The notes under the pieces were generated by a model, which ran no database searches, was not told the DNA's origin, and saw nothing but the letters and a program-made list of their open reading frames with translations. A stretch of DNA of 64,000 nt from positions 56,276,111 through 56,340,110 of the forward strand of contig NC_090751.1 in NCBI RefSeq assembly GCF_036898095.1, written 5' to 3'. The position numbers and the translations under genes were made by a program. Shown one piece after another: positions 36,982 through 48,155 of this stretch (positions are counted from its first letter, which is position 1; the number at the start of each line of letters is the position of its first letter). Origin of the DNA: Palaemon carinicauda (lineage: Eukaryota; Arthropoda; Malacostraca; Decapoda; Palaemonidae).

Positions 36982-38845
36982 ATGCCTCCCAAGCGTTCTG
37001 CTTCTACTAAGGCTGGTAGTGAGCCTAAACGCCACCGAAGGATGATGACGATTGCTGAAAAGGTTACGCTTCTCGATATGTTAAAAGACGGTAGAAGTTA
37101 CGCGTCCGCGGCGCACCATTTTGGGATCAACGAATCTACTGTTCGCTATATCAAGAAGGACGAGGCGAACATTAGAAAGATGGCTGCAATCACCTTTAGC
37201 AGATCAGCGAAGCGAGTCGTTACAACGCGTAATAAAACGATCGTACGCATGGAAGGTGCTTTAGCTGTGTGGATTGCCGACTGCCGGAAGAAGAACATAG
37301 CCTTGGATACAAACACCATCCGAACAAAGGCTTTGAGCTTGTATCAGAATTTTGCTGCAAAGGAACCTCAAGACGACGATGGCAACCATGCTGAAGAAGA
37401 TGATGATGCAGATGATCCTCAACCAGGGACATCCACTGATTCCCAGCCTCAGAAACAACGTTTTTCCGCCAGCAAAGGATGGTTCGCGAAGTTTCAGAAA
37501 CGCTTCGCCCTGAAAAGCGTTTCCCTGCATGGGGAGGCTGCTTCGGCTGACACTGCCGCTGCTGAAAGTTACGTGAACCAGACGTTCAAGAATATTATCG
37601 CCGAAGGTGGATACAAGCCGGAACAAGTCTTTAATATGGATGAGACCGGCTTGTTTTGGAAGAGAATGCCGTCGCGAACTTTCCTGTTCAAAGAGGAAGC
37701 CAAAGCCTCTGGCTTTAAAGCATTCAAGGATCGCGTTACCCTCGTGATGTGTGGCAATGCTGCTGGATTTATGCTAAAGCCGGGGCTTATTTATAAGTCG
37801 AAAAATCCTCGCGCTTTGAAAAATAAGAATAAGAATCTCCTTCCCGTGTACTGGATGCATAATCCAAAAGCATGGATTACGAAGATGCTGACCTCCAACT
37901 GGTTCCACCAGTGTTTCATCCCGCAAGTCAATGAATATCTCATAGAGAAGGGCTTGCCATTCAAGATCCTTCTCCTTATGGATACCGCTGGTGGACACGC
38001 AACTGACGTGTCGCGTGAGGGCGTTCAGGTTGAGTTCCTGCCACCCAACACCACGTCATTAATTCAACCGATGGACCAGGGGGTTATCAGGGCGTTCAAG
38101 GCCCTCTACACGAAGAATACCTTGGCGGACCTCGTTGCGTGTGGATGCTGCCCAAGAGGATGAGGATGAAGATTTTAACTTGAAGGCGTACTGGCGGCAG
38201 TACACCATAGCCACGTGCCTGAAGAATATTCAGAAGGCACTTCAAGAGATGAAACCTGCAACTGTGAATGCGAGCTGGAAGAAGTTGTGGCCCGAGATTG
38301 TTTACGACGACGAGGGATTTACACCTGCTGAAATCCAACACTCTGCAGTACGCAAATCTGTGCAGTTGGCTGCCATAATTGGAGGTGACGGGTTTGGCGA
38401 CATGACGACTGAAGCCGTCGACAAGTTGTTGGACTGCCATTCCCAGCCCCTAACTGACGCAGACCTCGAAGACCTGACGAAATCGGCAAGCGAAGAAGAG
38501 AGTGAAACCCAGGAAGAGACCCAAGAAAACGTCGAAGAAACGGGCTTAACACTAGAACGGCTTGCCAAGGTCTGCAACCATATAAAGGAGGTGAAAGAAA
38601 TGTTGCAAGAGTGGGACGAGGATATGGTTCGGTCGATGCAATTCTTCAACAAGGTTGATGACATAATGACTCCCTACAAGATGCTCTTAGATCGAAAAAA
38701 GAAGCAGCGGCAACAACTTCCGATCACAATGTTCTTCCAGCCTCGCAAAAAAGAGCCAGTTCCTCCTGCTACTACGCCTTCGGAAGAAATTGAAGAAGTT
38801 GAAGAGGAGTCCCAGGAAAAGACACCTCCGTCTGAGGAGACGTAA
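36982..38845 (+). pseudogene. Tigger-like transposase, one frameshift
   Basis: Cut-and-paste DDD transposase. Residues 1-70 form the first helix-turn-helix (SAAHHFGINESTVRYIKKDE), residues 85-180 the CENP-B-type DNA-binding half (KGWFAKFQKRFALKSVSLHG). The DDE domain shows D220 in NMDETGLFW, D334 in LLLMDTAGGHA (the usual DN is DT here) and D365 in IQPMDQGVIRAFKALY. The ATG frame ends at 38163; homology continues from about 38135 in the +1 frame (EDEDEDFNLKAYWRQYTIA, then NASWKKLWPEIV) to 38845. Two missing bases in the GT repeat at about 38139-38144 would account for the shift (inference). The C-terminus is acidic, with a basic tail (ITMFFQPRKK). Confidence 0.9.
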
Positions 38846-39139
38846 AATACTACCTGGCTGCACAGTAGAACACATCATCAGCTTCATCATCATCATTTCT
38901 ACTGTGCAGCAAATTCATCGCCATCATCATTCAAGTTTTTCTTGAACTTCTTTCGTGGTGAGTACAGTAACAATCTTTATTTTTTACTTTAATATTCTCA
39001 CATTCTAATACTGTATTTGTGCCTGTTTTATAGTTTAGTACTGTACTGTATGCATTAAGTTAAAGGGAAGGTTTTAAAAGTCTACATGTTGTAACCTATC
39101 ATATTTTTTTTGTTTAAAATTTACATTTACGTACGTAAA

Positions 39140-39230
<91 letters not shown>

Positions 39231-39277
39231 AATTGATTTTTTTTGTTTAAAATTTACATTTACAGTACGTACGTAAA

Positions 39278-39350
<73 letters not shown>

Positions 39351-40048
39351 AATTGTTTTCCTGCTTTGCTACGTACAATATGTACTGTACAGTACTGTAT
39401 GATTTTATATAGATACGGTAAATTATATTTGTAAGGTAACATATTTTGTAAATGCTTTTACTGTAAATACTGTACTGTATCATTATTTATCACTATCATC
39501 ATGCGCGTTAAATGCCTTGTTTGTTCTGAGCGTGGTTGTTTACTGAGCGTACAGTACTTTATGACGCCGTCGTTTCAGGCGGCGTCATAAAGAAAAACAT
39601 TTCATTTGGAAGTCCTAAGAAAAATAAAGTAAAACATTAGTAATAAAAAAATCAACATACTGTATAATCAATATAATCGATGCAAAAACTAACCTATACA
39701 TATATGTGTACACTAAATGAGTTTGTTTCTTCATTATGATCAGAGATGAACGTAAACAAAACATTGGTTGCCATTTTTTATCGTGCTTTTTAGGTGTTTA
39801 GGAAACGCATGATATAAAATCGCCTTTAATATTTGTGCCTGTTTTAGTTTAGGGTGCTGTAGTACATGCATTAAGTGTTCTGTACATTAAAGGGTAGTTT
39901 GTTAACAGTACTACGTACAAGGGAAGGTTTTAAAAGTCCGAATATACATGTTAAATAAATAGGTAAATATGATGTCACTACTTCGCGGAATTTCACCTAT
40001 CGCGGCCGGGTCTGGAACCTATCTACCGCGATAAACGAGGGTTCACTG
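38846..40048. repeat. 3' arm of Tigger-like element 1 with duplicated (CT)n
   Basis: Non-coding. A unit TTTAAAATTTACATTTAC...GTACGTAAAACAATCTCT followed by a long (CT)n and CTCGTAAATTG is duplicated (about 39110-39240 and 39241-39355), with CT runs at 39144-39226 and 39282-39346. The terminal inverted repeat occupies the last 70 bp. Confidence 0.9.
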
Positions 40049-40086
40049 TATTAGAAAATTAACCAAAAACTGTTATGAATACCTAA

Positions 40087-40297
40087 AATGACAAATTCGA
40101 AGATAATTTGTATTTTTCCTAACCATACAAACCTTAGCTACTTACATTGGGTTTACCTTTTAGCGCAGCTGAAATGGCGAGCCATTAGAATTTAACGAGG
40201 GTGTATTACCCCCGCGCTAGTTAGCGGGGGGGAGGGGAGTGGTAGCTAGCTACCCCCCCCCCCCCCCACACACACCGGTGAAGCTCACTTTCACTTA
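40087..40297. repeat. Inverted terminal repeat of element B, low-coordinate arm
   Basis: Reverse-complement match to 47400-47590 through the body of the repeat; the outermost 50 bp differ between arms and are instead complementary to the two halves of the ICR at 40366-40450. Confidence 0.9.
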
Positions 40298-40365
40298 GAA
40301 GTAGGACTTGTCTTGGGGGACAGGGCTGGCGGGCAAATATGTGTACAGTAAATAGCTAAGGTTTG

Positions 40366-40450
40366 TATGGTTAGGAAAAATACAAATTATCTTCGAATTT
40401 GTCATTTGTTCCGTAACCGAAATACAAACCACGCTATTTACATTGGGTGA
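40366..40450. repeat. Internal complementary region of element B
   Basis: Left half is the complement of 40088-40137; right half is the complement of 47549-47590; they meet at about GTCATTTGTTCCG. In the DIRS model this region templates joining of the two ends into a circle. Confidence 0.88.
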
Positions 40451-40969
40451 CTTTCCCCTTAGGTAGGGTGGAAAGTCCCCAGCCATACTGGCTTTGGCTT
40501 TACCCTGGGACTCAGAATCCGAGTGAGTCGCACTCGAGAAAAGGAGTCCCTGCACTTCACAAGTTCCTTGCTCCGCAAGGAACCGTGTGGCCTACATAAG
40601 CTTGTGTGTGAAGGAAGAAGTGTGACCCGTCCTAGGCAGTTGACCTGGAGTTCCAGAAGGAACTCTGGGTTAGGACGTTCCCAATACCACCTCGTCAGGG
40701 TATGGGGGACGCGACAGTATTGACTCAATACTCGGAACACAAGGAAGCATGGTTTACCTGCAGAGGTTCGAGGTCAGCTATGCAGAGACCAGGATGCTGC
40801 TTCCCTGTAGAGGGGATGATGAAGAAAGAAGTAAGGGCCAGACATACTTCTTTCGTTCATGCAGACTAAAACCTGATAACAATGCCCTCAACCTTCTGCT
40901 ACCTGTCCAAAGAGGAGCCTGAGGTTAGACCAGCTGTTGTGTAGCCACCACAGATCGATAGAAAACGTA

Positions 40970-42263
40970 TCGAAACTCCTGTGGGTCCCGCCCTGCAGGA
41001 AGCGGGCTGCGAAGGTCATTAGACGCTTCCAGACTCTAGCTGGTAGCACCTGCGTCACAGAGTAGTATTACTCGAAGGCGGGGGACGTTGCGATGTATCC
41101 GACATCGTGCTGTAGGGCGACGTGACGGGGGAGGGTCTGGAGACAGGTCGAGATGAAAGTCCTTGAGTCCGAGCTGAAGAGGTATACTGGTGATTCTCCC
41201 CCGTGTCCTTCTTGTGCTCCCAAACCGGCTGCAACTGAGGACAAACTGCAGCTGTTCCCAAAGCTAACCTCTCGATTCCTTTACTGGCAAGAAGGAGAAG
41301 GTTTTGGGACATCAGATACAGAATGGAGACTCGAAATCTTGAAGGAATTGGACCAAAGGGCCGGGACCCCAAGATTCTGAGTCTAGCCAACAACTCAGGA
41401 GCGAACCTGAATGTTGCCTTCCCCCATTCCTTAGAAAGGGCGGAGTCGTACGAAACCAAGAAGATTGCTTACATACTGGCCGCGCCCAGAGTGAGCACGA
41501 GACCCAAGACGGAATACAATCAGAGGCCTGACGTAAAGGGTCTTGAGAAGATCTCTTAAGGGACTAAAAAGTCCGAGCCATGCTCCAAGTTGGTCTCACT
41601 CCGACTAGGGCAGGGACGTTCGCAGCTTCGCATGAGCGAGGAAAGGTCCAGCGGGAAGGAAAAAGTTATTCCTTTAAGCCTGAAGGTCAGGGAAAGGCTG
41701 AGCGACAGGCTTCATTGCCGAGAGCAGAAAGGAGTTTCCTCCCGCCGAAAGGCAATAAGATCGTTATTGCTGGAGAAGAGGCCTCAAGGGAAGAGGTATA
41801 TCTCCCACGACACCAACCACCGAAGACTCTTCACTTCTCCTGGAAGACCCCTGCGGATGACTATCGCAGATGACGCGACCTCCGTCCCGCGACTGTAGAG
41901 GGTGGTCTCTTCTTGAGAAGGAGGCGTAGTGTCTCCAGGCATGAAGCCGAAGCGACGCCCCGGCTCGTGAAAGATGTTGCAGTGTGGTTGTTTGAGTATC
42001 CTGTGCCGTGGGAGAAGCTCTCCCGGGAGTTCCGTCAGGGGAAGCAGAGGGTCCGGAAACCGTTCTGCGCATAGTCCCAGTGGAGCTCTCAGGGCCATTG
42101 AAAGGTTGACAGACAACCTGGTCTTGTTGAGACCCATTCTCAACAAACAACAAAGGAGGGAAGACGCAGGCGTCGATGTTGTCCCACCATCACCGGAATG
42201 CATCTTGCCAGAGTCTCGGGGTCTGAGACTGGGGGGAGGAACAGCGCAAGCTTGAGGTTCCAA
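40970..42263 (-). pseudogene. Tyrosine recombinase region of element B
   Basis: Matches element A by segments: 41459-41055 contains SKEWGKATFRFAPELLA, equivalent to SRGWGEVMFSFVPEFIA of A, and 42263-41764 contains LLPRHRILKQPHCNIFH, equivalent to LLPRHNLLKQPHANIFH. Frames change repeatedly. No intact catalytic core. Confidence 0.75.
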
Positions 42264-43871
42264 GCTGTCGCGATCCGGTCCCCCAGACCAGGACTTGCTG
42301 GTTACTCAAGGCCAAAGACCCCCAGGTATACTCTCTCTACGAGGCTCTGCTCGGATAGTCGGAGAGAACATTCCTCTGCCTGGAATGAGAGAGCCGATGG
42401 TGGTATTGAGAGTATCTCAATCATCTCGGTATCTCTACTGCAAGATGCGAAGGTGTGAAAATGCATCCCCTGCTGGTTAGAACATGCCAGAACCATGAAG
42501 TCGACGCGCACGGAGCGACTCGGCAGGAGCTGTAGGATCTGTAGAGGGGCCAGACTACGGCCCCTAAGCCTGCCTGAATGATGGAGAGGTATCCTTCAGG
42601 TCCTGACCAAGGCCTGGACTGGAACATGCCCCCCCCCCCTTTTCTTTGACAAGTCCGAGAACAGCATAAAAAATGTGGGGAAAGGACGAGAATATCCACT
42701 CCCATCAAGAGGTTCCATAGGTCAACACCCATTGCAGGTCTAATCGTTCCGCTGGTCCCATAGGGGCCAGAAAGTCCGGTTAATCGTTGCTTGAAACCAC
42801 CGGAACTCGGACCGCCCAACATGGAACTTATCCTGAGGCGACCGTTCGGAACTATAGACGGGTCAATGAGGAAAAGAGAACTAGGAAACGTTCCAAGGTA
42901 GGGCTGAAAGCTCTGCTTGACTGAGAACAGGTACTGCGACTCTCCTCAGCCTTGCCACAGTCAACTGAAGGGAAGGCTTGGAGGAGGTGGCAACAGAATC
43001 TGGCGTCCCCAGCTGGTCACCCATCCAAGTACCGACCAGAACCGACGTTGCTTAACCTCGCTTGATGGACGAGAAGCGGGGTTTCCAACGTGGTAAGGCC
43101 GTTGACTCAATATCATGGCTAGATACTCCAGATGTAGAGGCAGAAGAAGAGAAGGCTCCTAGCAAAATACCATGAACCCCCACTCATGGTAAGCATCCGG
43201 AAGCTTGTCCCGGCGCTGAAGAAGGTCGAACCCGAGCCTACCGGAGTTGACCAGACCTCCAAAAAGCGAAGGAGGCGGAAGCCTGCACCTGAGCGGCCAT
43301 GAGGAAATCAGGGAGAGTTCTCTGGGGAAAAAAACCTGCGATGCCACGGCGGGATCGCCACACTGCATCTTAAGCAGGAATACCTACAGTCTAGGCTGAA
43401 TTCCACGAGCTTCCTGGAAGATGGATGGAATGGAAACTGAAAGTACCCGTCCTTCCGATCCAGGGTCTAAGGAGTCCTGTCGCCTCGTTACCAGTCTGAT
43501 CGATTCTGCTGTTCCACGCTGGACGAAGTTTGTTCGACAAACTTGATCAGGGCTGAGAGGTCGACTACGGAACTCCCGTCTCAGCTACTTCCTTACAAGA
43601 AAGGATTGACTGAAGAAGCCGGGGGGTGAAGCATCGATGATCCTATGGAGGACCTTCTCCTAAGGCATGGATCATTTTGCCCAAACGGGCAAACTCTTGC
43701 CGACCCTATGGCATAGAGGTTCAGAGACACTGAATTCACTGACAGAGATGGCAGGCGCGATATCCTTGGCTGATCACAGAGATCGTGCAGGAATGGGCAT
43801 CGGGAAGCTGTCATCCGGATGAGTAACCTCAGGCATCCTCCCAGCGTGAAACCTGCAAGGGGGGGTGTCAA
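42264..43871 (-). pseudogene. RT-RNase H region of element B, interrupted by a 5S copy
   Basis: DNA-level likeness to the RT-RH of A is clear (for example GAGGTCGAC with flanking AACTTG at 43545-43570, and the 3' piece 42822-42421), but reading frames are broken many times. The 5S rRNA copy lies in the RT-RNase H connection. Confidence 0.7.
42990..43106 (-). rRNA. 5S rRNA-like copy inside element B
   Basis: On the minus strand the sequence begins GTCAACGGCCTTACCACGTT and contains the internal-control signatures GGTTAAGCAACGTCGG (box A region) and TACTTGGATGGGTGACC (box C region), ending CTGTTGCC; about 117 nt, the normal 5S length. Relative to the standard metazoan 5S that I recall, several differences are paired: CGCTT with AAGCG in one stem and TCTGG with CCAGA in another. 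There is no T-run terminator directly after it, and the flanks return at once to element B sequence. It could be a dispersed 5S variant gene, a 5S retrocopy, or a 5S-derived SINE head without its body. Confidence 0.85.
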
Positions 43872-44890
43872 TCCTAGAGTTCGTGAACTCTGCCGCTCCC
43901 TCTAGGACTATGCCCCCCCCGGGAGAGCCTCCCGTGCCATCTGTTCCTGTCAGGAGGGAACTGCAATTGGACACCTTGTCTCAGTTGTCGCAGCTAGTCC
44001 GATAACTTAGGCCAACGTGGCTGAAAGAAAGAGGCGCTGGAGCCCTGCAGGGTCTGGAAGAAAGCGCCTTGGAGGAGTGAAAACGGAAGTCGACTTCCTC
44101 CGCACAGCCGCTGTCTATGTCTCTGTCCTTGGGCACAAACAAAATCTTCTCAAGGATGGAAGGGTGTCTGAAGTTGTCGACATCCACGGATGAGACACCC
44201 GAAAGGAAGCCCTCGGTCTTTGCGTCCAGATGGTCCAACATCGAGCTTGCCCGCAAGTTCGATACTTGACGACGAAACGCCAAGGTGCTCGAGCCCGAGA
44301 GGAGAAAAGTACCCATGACCTTCCTGTAGCTTCCTTGAACCAAACCTTGGGTCGTAACCGAGGAGGGAAAGGACCTGGTAAGCCCCTTTCACGAAATGGA
44401 GAAGAGGAAGGGGTAAACAGTCACCCCTTGGCCGATGGAGAAATCTCGAACGGAAAGCCCCCCGCCAAAAATCCTTCCAGGGAATGACGGGGAAGGGCTA
44501 ACCCAGGTTCTGGAAAGAAGAATGTTGCTCAGACCTCCCTGAAAATTCTTCTTATTCTTGCATGTGCCATGCTCTGCGTTTACGGGGTGAGGCCGTGTTC
44601 TGGAAATACGCTCCAGAAGACTCGCCAGGCCGGCCATGCTGCGAAACACCAATGGGAATCGCGGTCGCAATCGCCCTGGAGCTCGCGCGATGGTAAATCA
44701 ATGATTTGCGCGTGGGCGAACGTGGAAGCGCCCATGCGCGGTCATGCAGGAACGCAAACGAAGGTGAGCGAAGGAGCGCAGAAGGAGGGCGAGCGTGGTA
44801 GGAAGGGCGAGAGCTGGTGGTCGGCGAGCGATAACCCATAGGCGAGCAATGGATACTGCAAGAATTAAGCCGACGTTCGTGCGAAGAAAC

Positions 44891-45236
44891 ACCGTCGGCT
44901 CGCGCGACGGAACACCGTCGGCTCGCGCGACGGAACCCCGTCGGCTCGCGCGACGGAACCCCGTCGGCTCGCGCGACGGAACCCCGTCGGCTCGCGCGAC
45001 GGAACCCCGTCGGCTCGCGCGACGGAACCCCGTCGGCTCGCGCGACGGTACCCCGTCGGCTCGCGCGACGGAACCCCGTCGGTTCGCGCGACGGAACCCC
45101 GTCGGTTCGCGCGACGGAACCCCGTCGGTTCGCGCGACGGAACCCCGTCGGTTCGCGCGACGGAACACCGTCGGTTCGCGCGACGGAACACCGTCGGTTC
45201 GCGCGACGGAACACCGTCCGTCCGCGCGATGGGATA
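44891..45236. repeat. 23-bp GC-rich minisatellite in gag B
   Basis: About 15 tandem units of 23 bp (ACCGTCGGCTCGCGCGACGG plus AAC). The first half of the array has GGCTCGCGCG, the second half GGTTCGCGCG, and ACC/CCC alternates at the joint. The core GGCTCGCGCGA is shared with the 28-bp unit of element A, though length and flanks differ. 23 is not a multiple of three. Confidence 0.95.
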
Positions 45237-46136
45237 CCGTTGGTTCGGGCGCGGGCGAACACTGGAGAGCATGTGCGCGGTCGCGCATGAGCGTAGGCGT
45301 GCGGGCACGTGGGCGTGCGGTCGCGCGGGCACGTGGGCGTGTGGCCGCGCAGGCACGTGGGCACAGGCGGTCGGGAGACCGATGACGCGTAGGCGGGCGA
45401 TGGCGCGCTGACGAGCGATGGCGCGTTCTGGCGAGCGATAGCCCGTAGGAGAGTGAAGGCACGTTGGCAAGCGATGGCGCGTCGGCAAGCGACGGGGCGT
45501 TGGCGAGCGGTGGTGCGTTAACAAAACGCTAGCGCGCAGGTGAAGAATCGCGCGGGCTCGTAGGCGATTGCCAACGCGAGAGAGACTAGTGATGGTTAGC
45601 GCGCATCGCGCTAACAGAAGGCGCGCAGGTGCATCAGGAAGGTGAGCGCTGAAGCAAGCTGTTAATCAGGCGATCCTAGACGGTCAGAAAACCATTGGCG
45701 CCCATTGGTGCGTGGCAAAGAAGGGCGCGCAGATGTGCGCTGGCAATTGAAGAAAGCTGGCGCACAGAAGGACAGAAGTAAAGGTGAGCGCTGGCGAGCA
45801 GGAGGAAGATCTACGGCAAGACTCAGCTACCGGAGATCGTGGTCCACAGCAGGCGAGCGCTAGATCGCTACTGATGGTGGTCAGGGGAACTGACACGCGT
45901 GGCTGATCGATGGCGATCGTTGACGCGTAGGAGATCGCTGACGAGCAGGTGAACGTTGACGCGTCTAAGGTCGCTGGCGAGCTGGTGATCGCTGACGAGC
46001 AGAAGGCAACGAGTGGAAGCCTGCGCGTAGAAGAGTCCTTGACCCAGACCTGAACCGAAGTTCTAGATCGCGAGGGCGAACGTGGGCGCACAGGGCGCGT
46101 AACAGGAACCAACAGGAACAGCAGAGATGATCATCA

Positions 46137-46285
46137 TGAGAGCGCTGACGAACAGGAGAGCGCTGACGAACAGGAGAGCGCTGACGAACAGGAGAGCGCT
46201 GGCGACACAGGAGAGCGCTGACGAACAGGAGAGCGCTGGCGAACAGGAGAGCGCTAGCGATCAGGAAAGCGCTGATGAGCAGGGG
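46137..46285. repeat. 18-bp minisatellite in gag B
   Basis: About eight units of GAGCGCTGACGAACAGGA with small changes. A further run of GTCCGTCGGGAGAC-type repeats follows at about 46400-46530. Confidence 0.88.
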
Positions 46286-47399
46286 AGCGCCTGTGCGTTA
46301 ACACTGAGCAGGAGCAGGAGAGCAGAAGGGCGCGCAGGGGAACCCTGACACGCAAGGGAAGAACCCCCGTGGGAGGCAACCCTTTGCCCCGAAGGGATCA
46401 TTGTCCGTCGGGAGACTGATGTCCGTCGGAAGACCCTTGTCTGTCCGCCGGGAGACTGATGTCCGTCGGAAGACCGTTGTCCGTCGGGAAGACCGTAGTC
46501 CGTCGGGAAGACCGTTGCCCGTCGGAAGACGAGGTCAGACTGCTGTCCATCTGCACCAGGCGGAAGATCAAGAAGGAGTTGTAGGCTGCATACGGAGATT
46601 AAAAAAGGCGCCTCTTAGCACCCTTATAGGGAGATGAGAGGCCCTTACGACGAGGCGGACGGTGAGCCTTACGGCGAAGGAGGCCAACAGCAACAGCAGC
46701 AGAAGAATCCTCCGAAGAGGAGTCTCTATGAGTGTACTCTCTCGCGAACGAAAGAGAAACACTTCGTAGACGAGACTGGTCAGCCAGTGACCTAAAAGGA
46801 GCAATCCTCCGAAGAGGGGCTCCTGCAGTCGCCCAGCCCCTTGAGCGAAACTGCAGGTGCGACCGCTCAGCACCAAGAGCATAGTCGCACGAAAAAAAGG
46901 CAAGAGAAGAACCCCCCAAAAGGGGAAAAACTCAAGCCTGGACAGGAAAAACTTCCCTCGGAAGGAAAGTTATCCACCCAAGGAGGCAAGCCTCCTGAGA
47001 GTTCTAAAATGAACTGGTGAGCTGTCAATCGTCACGGGAGTACTTCCAGTAGGAGACATGCCCCTGACGAAAATCCAAAGGGGAGGCAGCAACAGCCGAA
47101 TCTCCAGGCCTCAACAAGACAGCTCACACCGTTGCCATATTACAGAAACGAACTAGATCGGTAACTGTAAAAAGAAAAAAGAAAAAAATCATTAGTACAC
47201 ATTCATTCCCCCAGGAAGGCTCCAAAGAGGAATCCCGAGGGAAAGGAACAAGAATTACACAACAGGCACGTGCCCTCACAACCACTTACACTCAAGAAAG
47301 AACGAAAACCCCGAAAGTAATCGTTCTACAAGCTGAAAAATTAACAAAACAAACAATGGCTGCCAAGCGAGGACAAAGACAGAGACGTCTGTCCCAGTC

Positions 47400-47590
47400 T
47401 GAGCCAAAAGTGAAAGTGAGCTTCACCGGTGTGTGAGGGGGGGGGTGTAGCTAGCTACCCCCCCTCCCCCCCCCGCTAACTAGCGCGGGGGTAATACACC
47501 CTCGTTAAATTCTAATGGCTCGCCATTTCAGCTGCGCTAAAAGGTAAACCCAATGTAAATAGCGTGGTTTGTATTTCGGTTACGGAACAA
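47400..47590. repeat. Inverted terminal repeat of element B, high-coordinate arm
   Basis: Reverse complement of the 40128-40297 body, ending GTTTGTATTTCGGTTACGGA at 47568-47587, which is complementary to the right half of the ICR. Confidence 0.9.
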
Positions 47591-47857
47591 CATAAAATTA
47601 GTATTCCTTTACAATTCAGCTTCAAAAATAAGACAAACAAGAAATTTTTCACAGGTGGGACACTCATATGTGTTCCAATACAGTACAAGTATAAACAAAG
47701 GCACACCTAACCGTGTATCTATTTGGGCAAGTACCAGTGTGCTATTTCAATAGCTCCAGTTAACTATTAATGTTTATGACACTTAAAAGTTTGGCTATCT
47801 CCACAAAAAAAAACTGTTCTAGGCCACTTTACGTTCACTTGGTTCTGGGGCAAACAT
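47591..47857. other. Intron-like stretch beside the VPS52-like exon
   Basis: AT-rich unique sequence between element B and the exon; no repeat or gene seen. Confidence 0.5.
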
Positions 47858-48142
47858 TTAAAAAAAATGTCCATCACTAAGTTCCAGTATGGAATCACCT
47901 TTTGTGATCTGGTGATGTGGAGTAGCAATATCTTGAGCCTTGTTGATGAAATCTTGGATACTCAAGTTTTCCAACTGTCGAAGCTCTTTTTCAACTGACT
48001 GAGAAAACTGACGAAGATCCGTGCCTGATGTCAAAACTTCTCTAATGACATCATCATCTAGCTGAGCCTTGAAACTTGAGTTCATATCTTCACTTTCTCC
48101 CATTTCACCCATTTTGAGCGATGCATCATTTATTTCTATCAT
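47858..48142 (-). CDS. VPS52: VPS52-like N-terminal coding exon (GARP/EARP tethering subunit)
   Basis: The minus-strand frame (94 codons) has an acidic start, then VIREVLTSGTDLRQFSQSVE, KELRQLENLSIQDFINKAQD, IATPHHQITKGDSILE. This order and spacing match the N-terminal region of VPS52 (DLRxYSxxVExEL, ENKSIxDYIxESxNIASLHNQIxxCDxxLE as I recall it), the GARP/EARP subunit that tethers endosome-derived vesicles at the trans-Golgi. Homology ends at SILE, near a possible donor (TTA/GTGATG, intron from 47877), so the annotated stop at 47858 is probably read-through into intron. Several normally conserved residues differ (TPHH for SLHN, KGD for xCD), so a decayed copy cannot be excluded. DIRS element C begins 14 bp upstream of the ATG. 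Confidence 0.72.
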   Translation of the reverse strand: MIEINDASLKMGEMGESEDMNSSFKAQLDDDVIREVLTSGTDLRQFSQSVEKELRQLENLSIQDFINKAQDIATPHHQITKGDSILELSDGHFF

Positions 48143-48155
48143 ACGAGATAATCAT

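Larger units (their letters stand above)
35478..40048 (+). mobile_element. Tigger-like (pogo group) DNA transposon 1, 4571 bp
   Basis: Inverted ends: left CAGCGAACCCTCGCTACTTC, right (read inward) CAGTGAACCCTCGTTTATCG, both followed by GCGG-rich subterminal repeats. TA dinucleotides flank both ends (35476-35477 and 40049-40050), the standard target duplication of Tc1/mariner-pogo elements. It encodes a CENP-B-type transposase. The long non-coding arms contain two internal tandem duplications with expanded GA and CT microsatellites, which explains the unusual length. Confidence 0.93.
43872..47130 (-). pseudogene. Gag region of element B
   Basis: By position and local likeness to A. It includes the pieces 44343-43981 and 44392-44150 and two minisatellites. 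I see no intact gag domain, and the long minus-strand frames at 44552-45524 are products of the 23-bp repeat. Confidence 0.6.
40087..47590 (-). mobile_element. DIRS-type element B, complete ends, heavily decayed genes
   Basis: Gene order on the minus strand matches A: gag, RT-RH, recombinase. Ends are inverted repeats (40087-40297 against 47400-47590) sharing AAAGTGAAAGTGAGCTTCACCGGTG, the C/G run, GCTAGCTAC, CGCTAACTAGCGC and TTCTAATGGCTCGCCATTTC. At 40366-40450 an ICR joins the complement of the right outer end (GGTTTGTATGGTTAGGAAAA) to the complement of the left outer end (CCGTAACCGAAATACAAACC). This is the canonical DIRS plan. A 5S rRNA copy interrupts RT. Confidence 0.9.

Noticed and set aside
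44552..45524. Long minus- and plus-strand frames of 196-270 codons
   Set aside because: Same reason: a 23-bp repeat without stops inside decayed gag.
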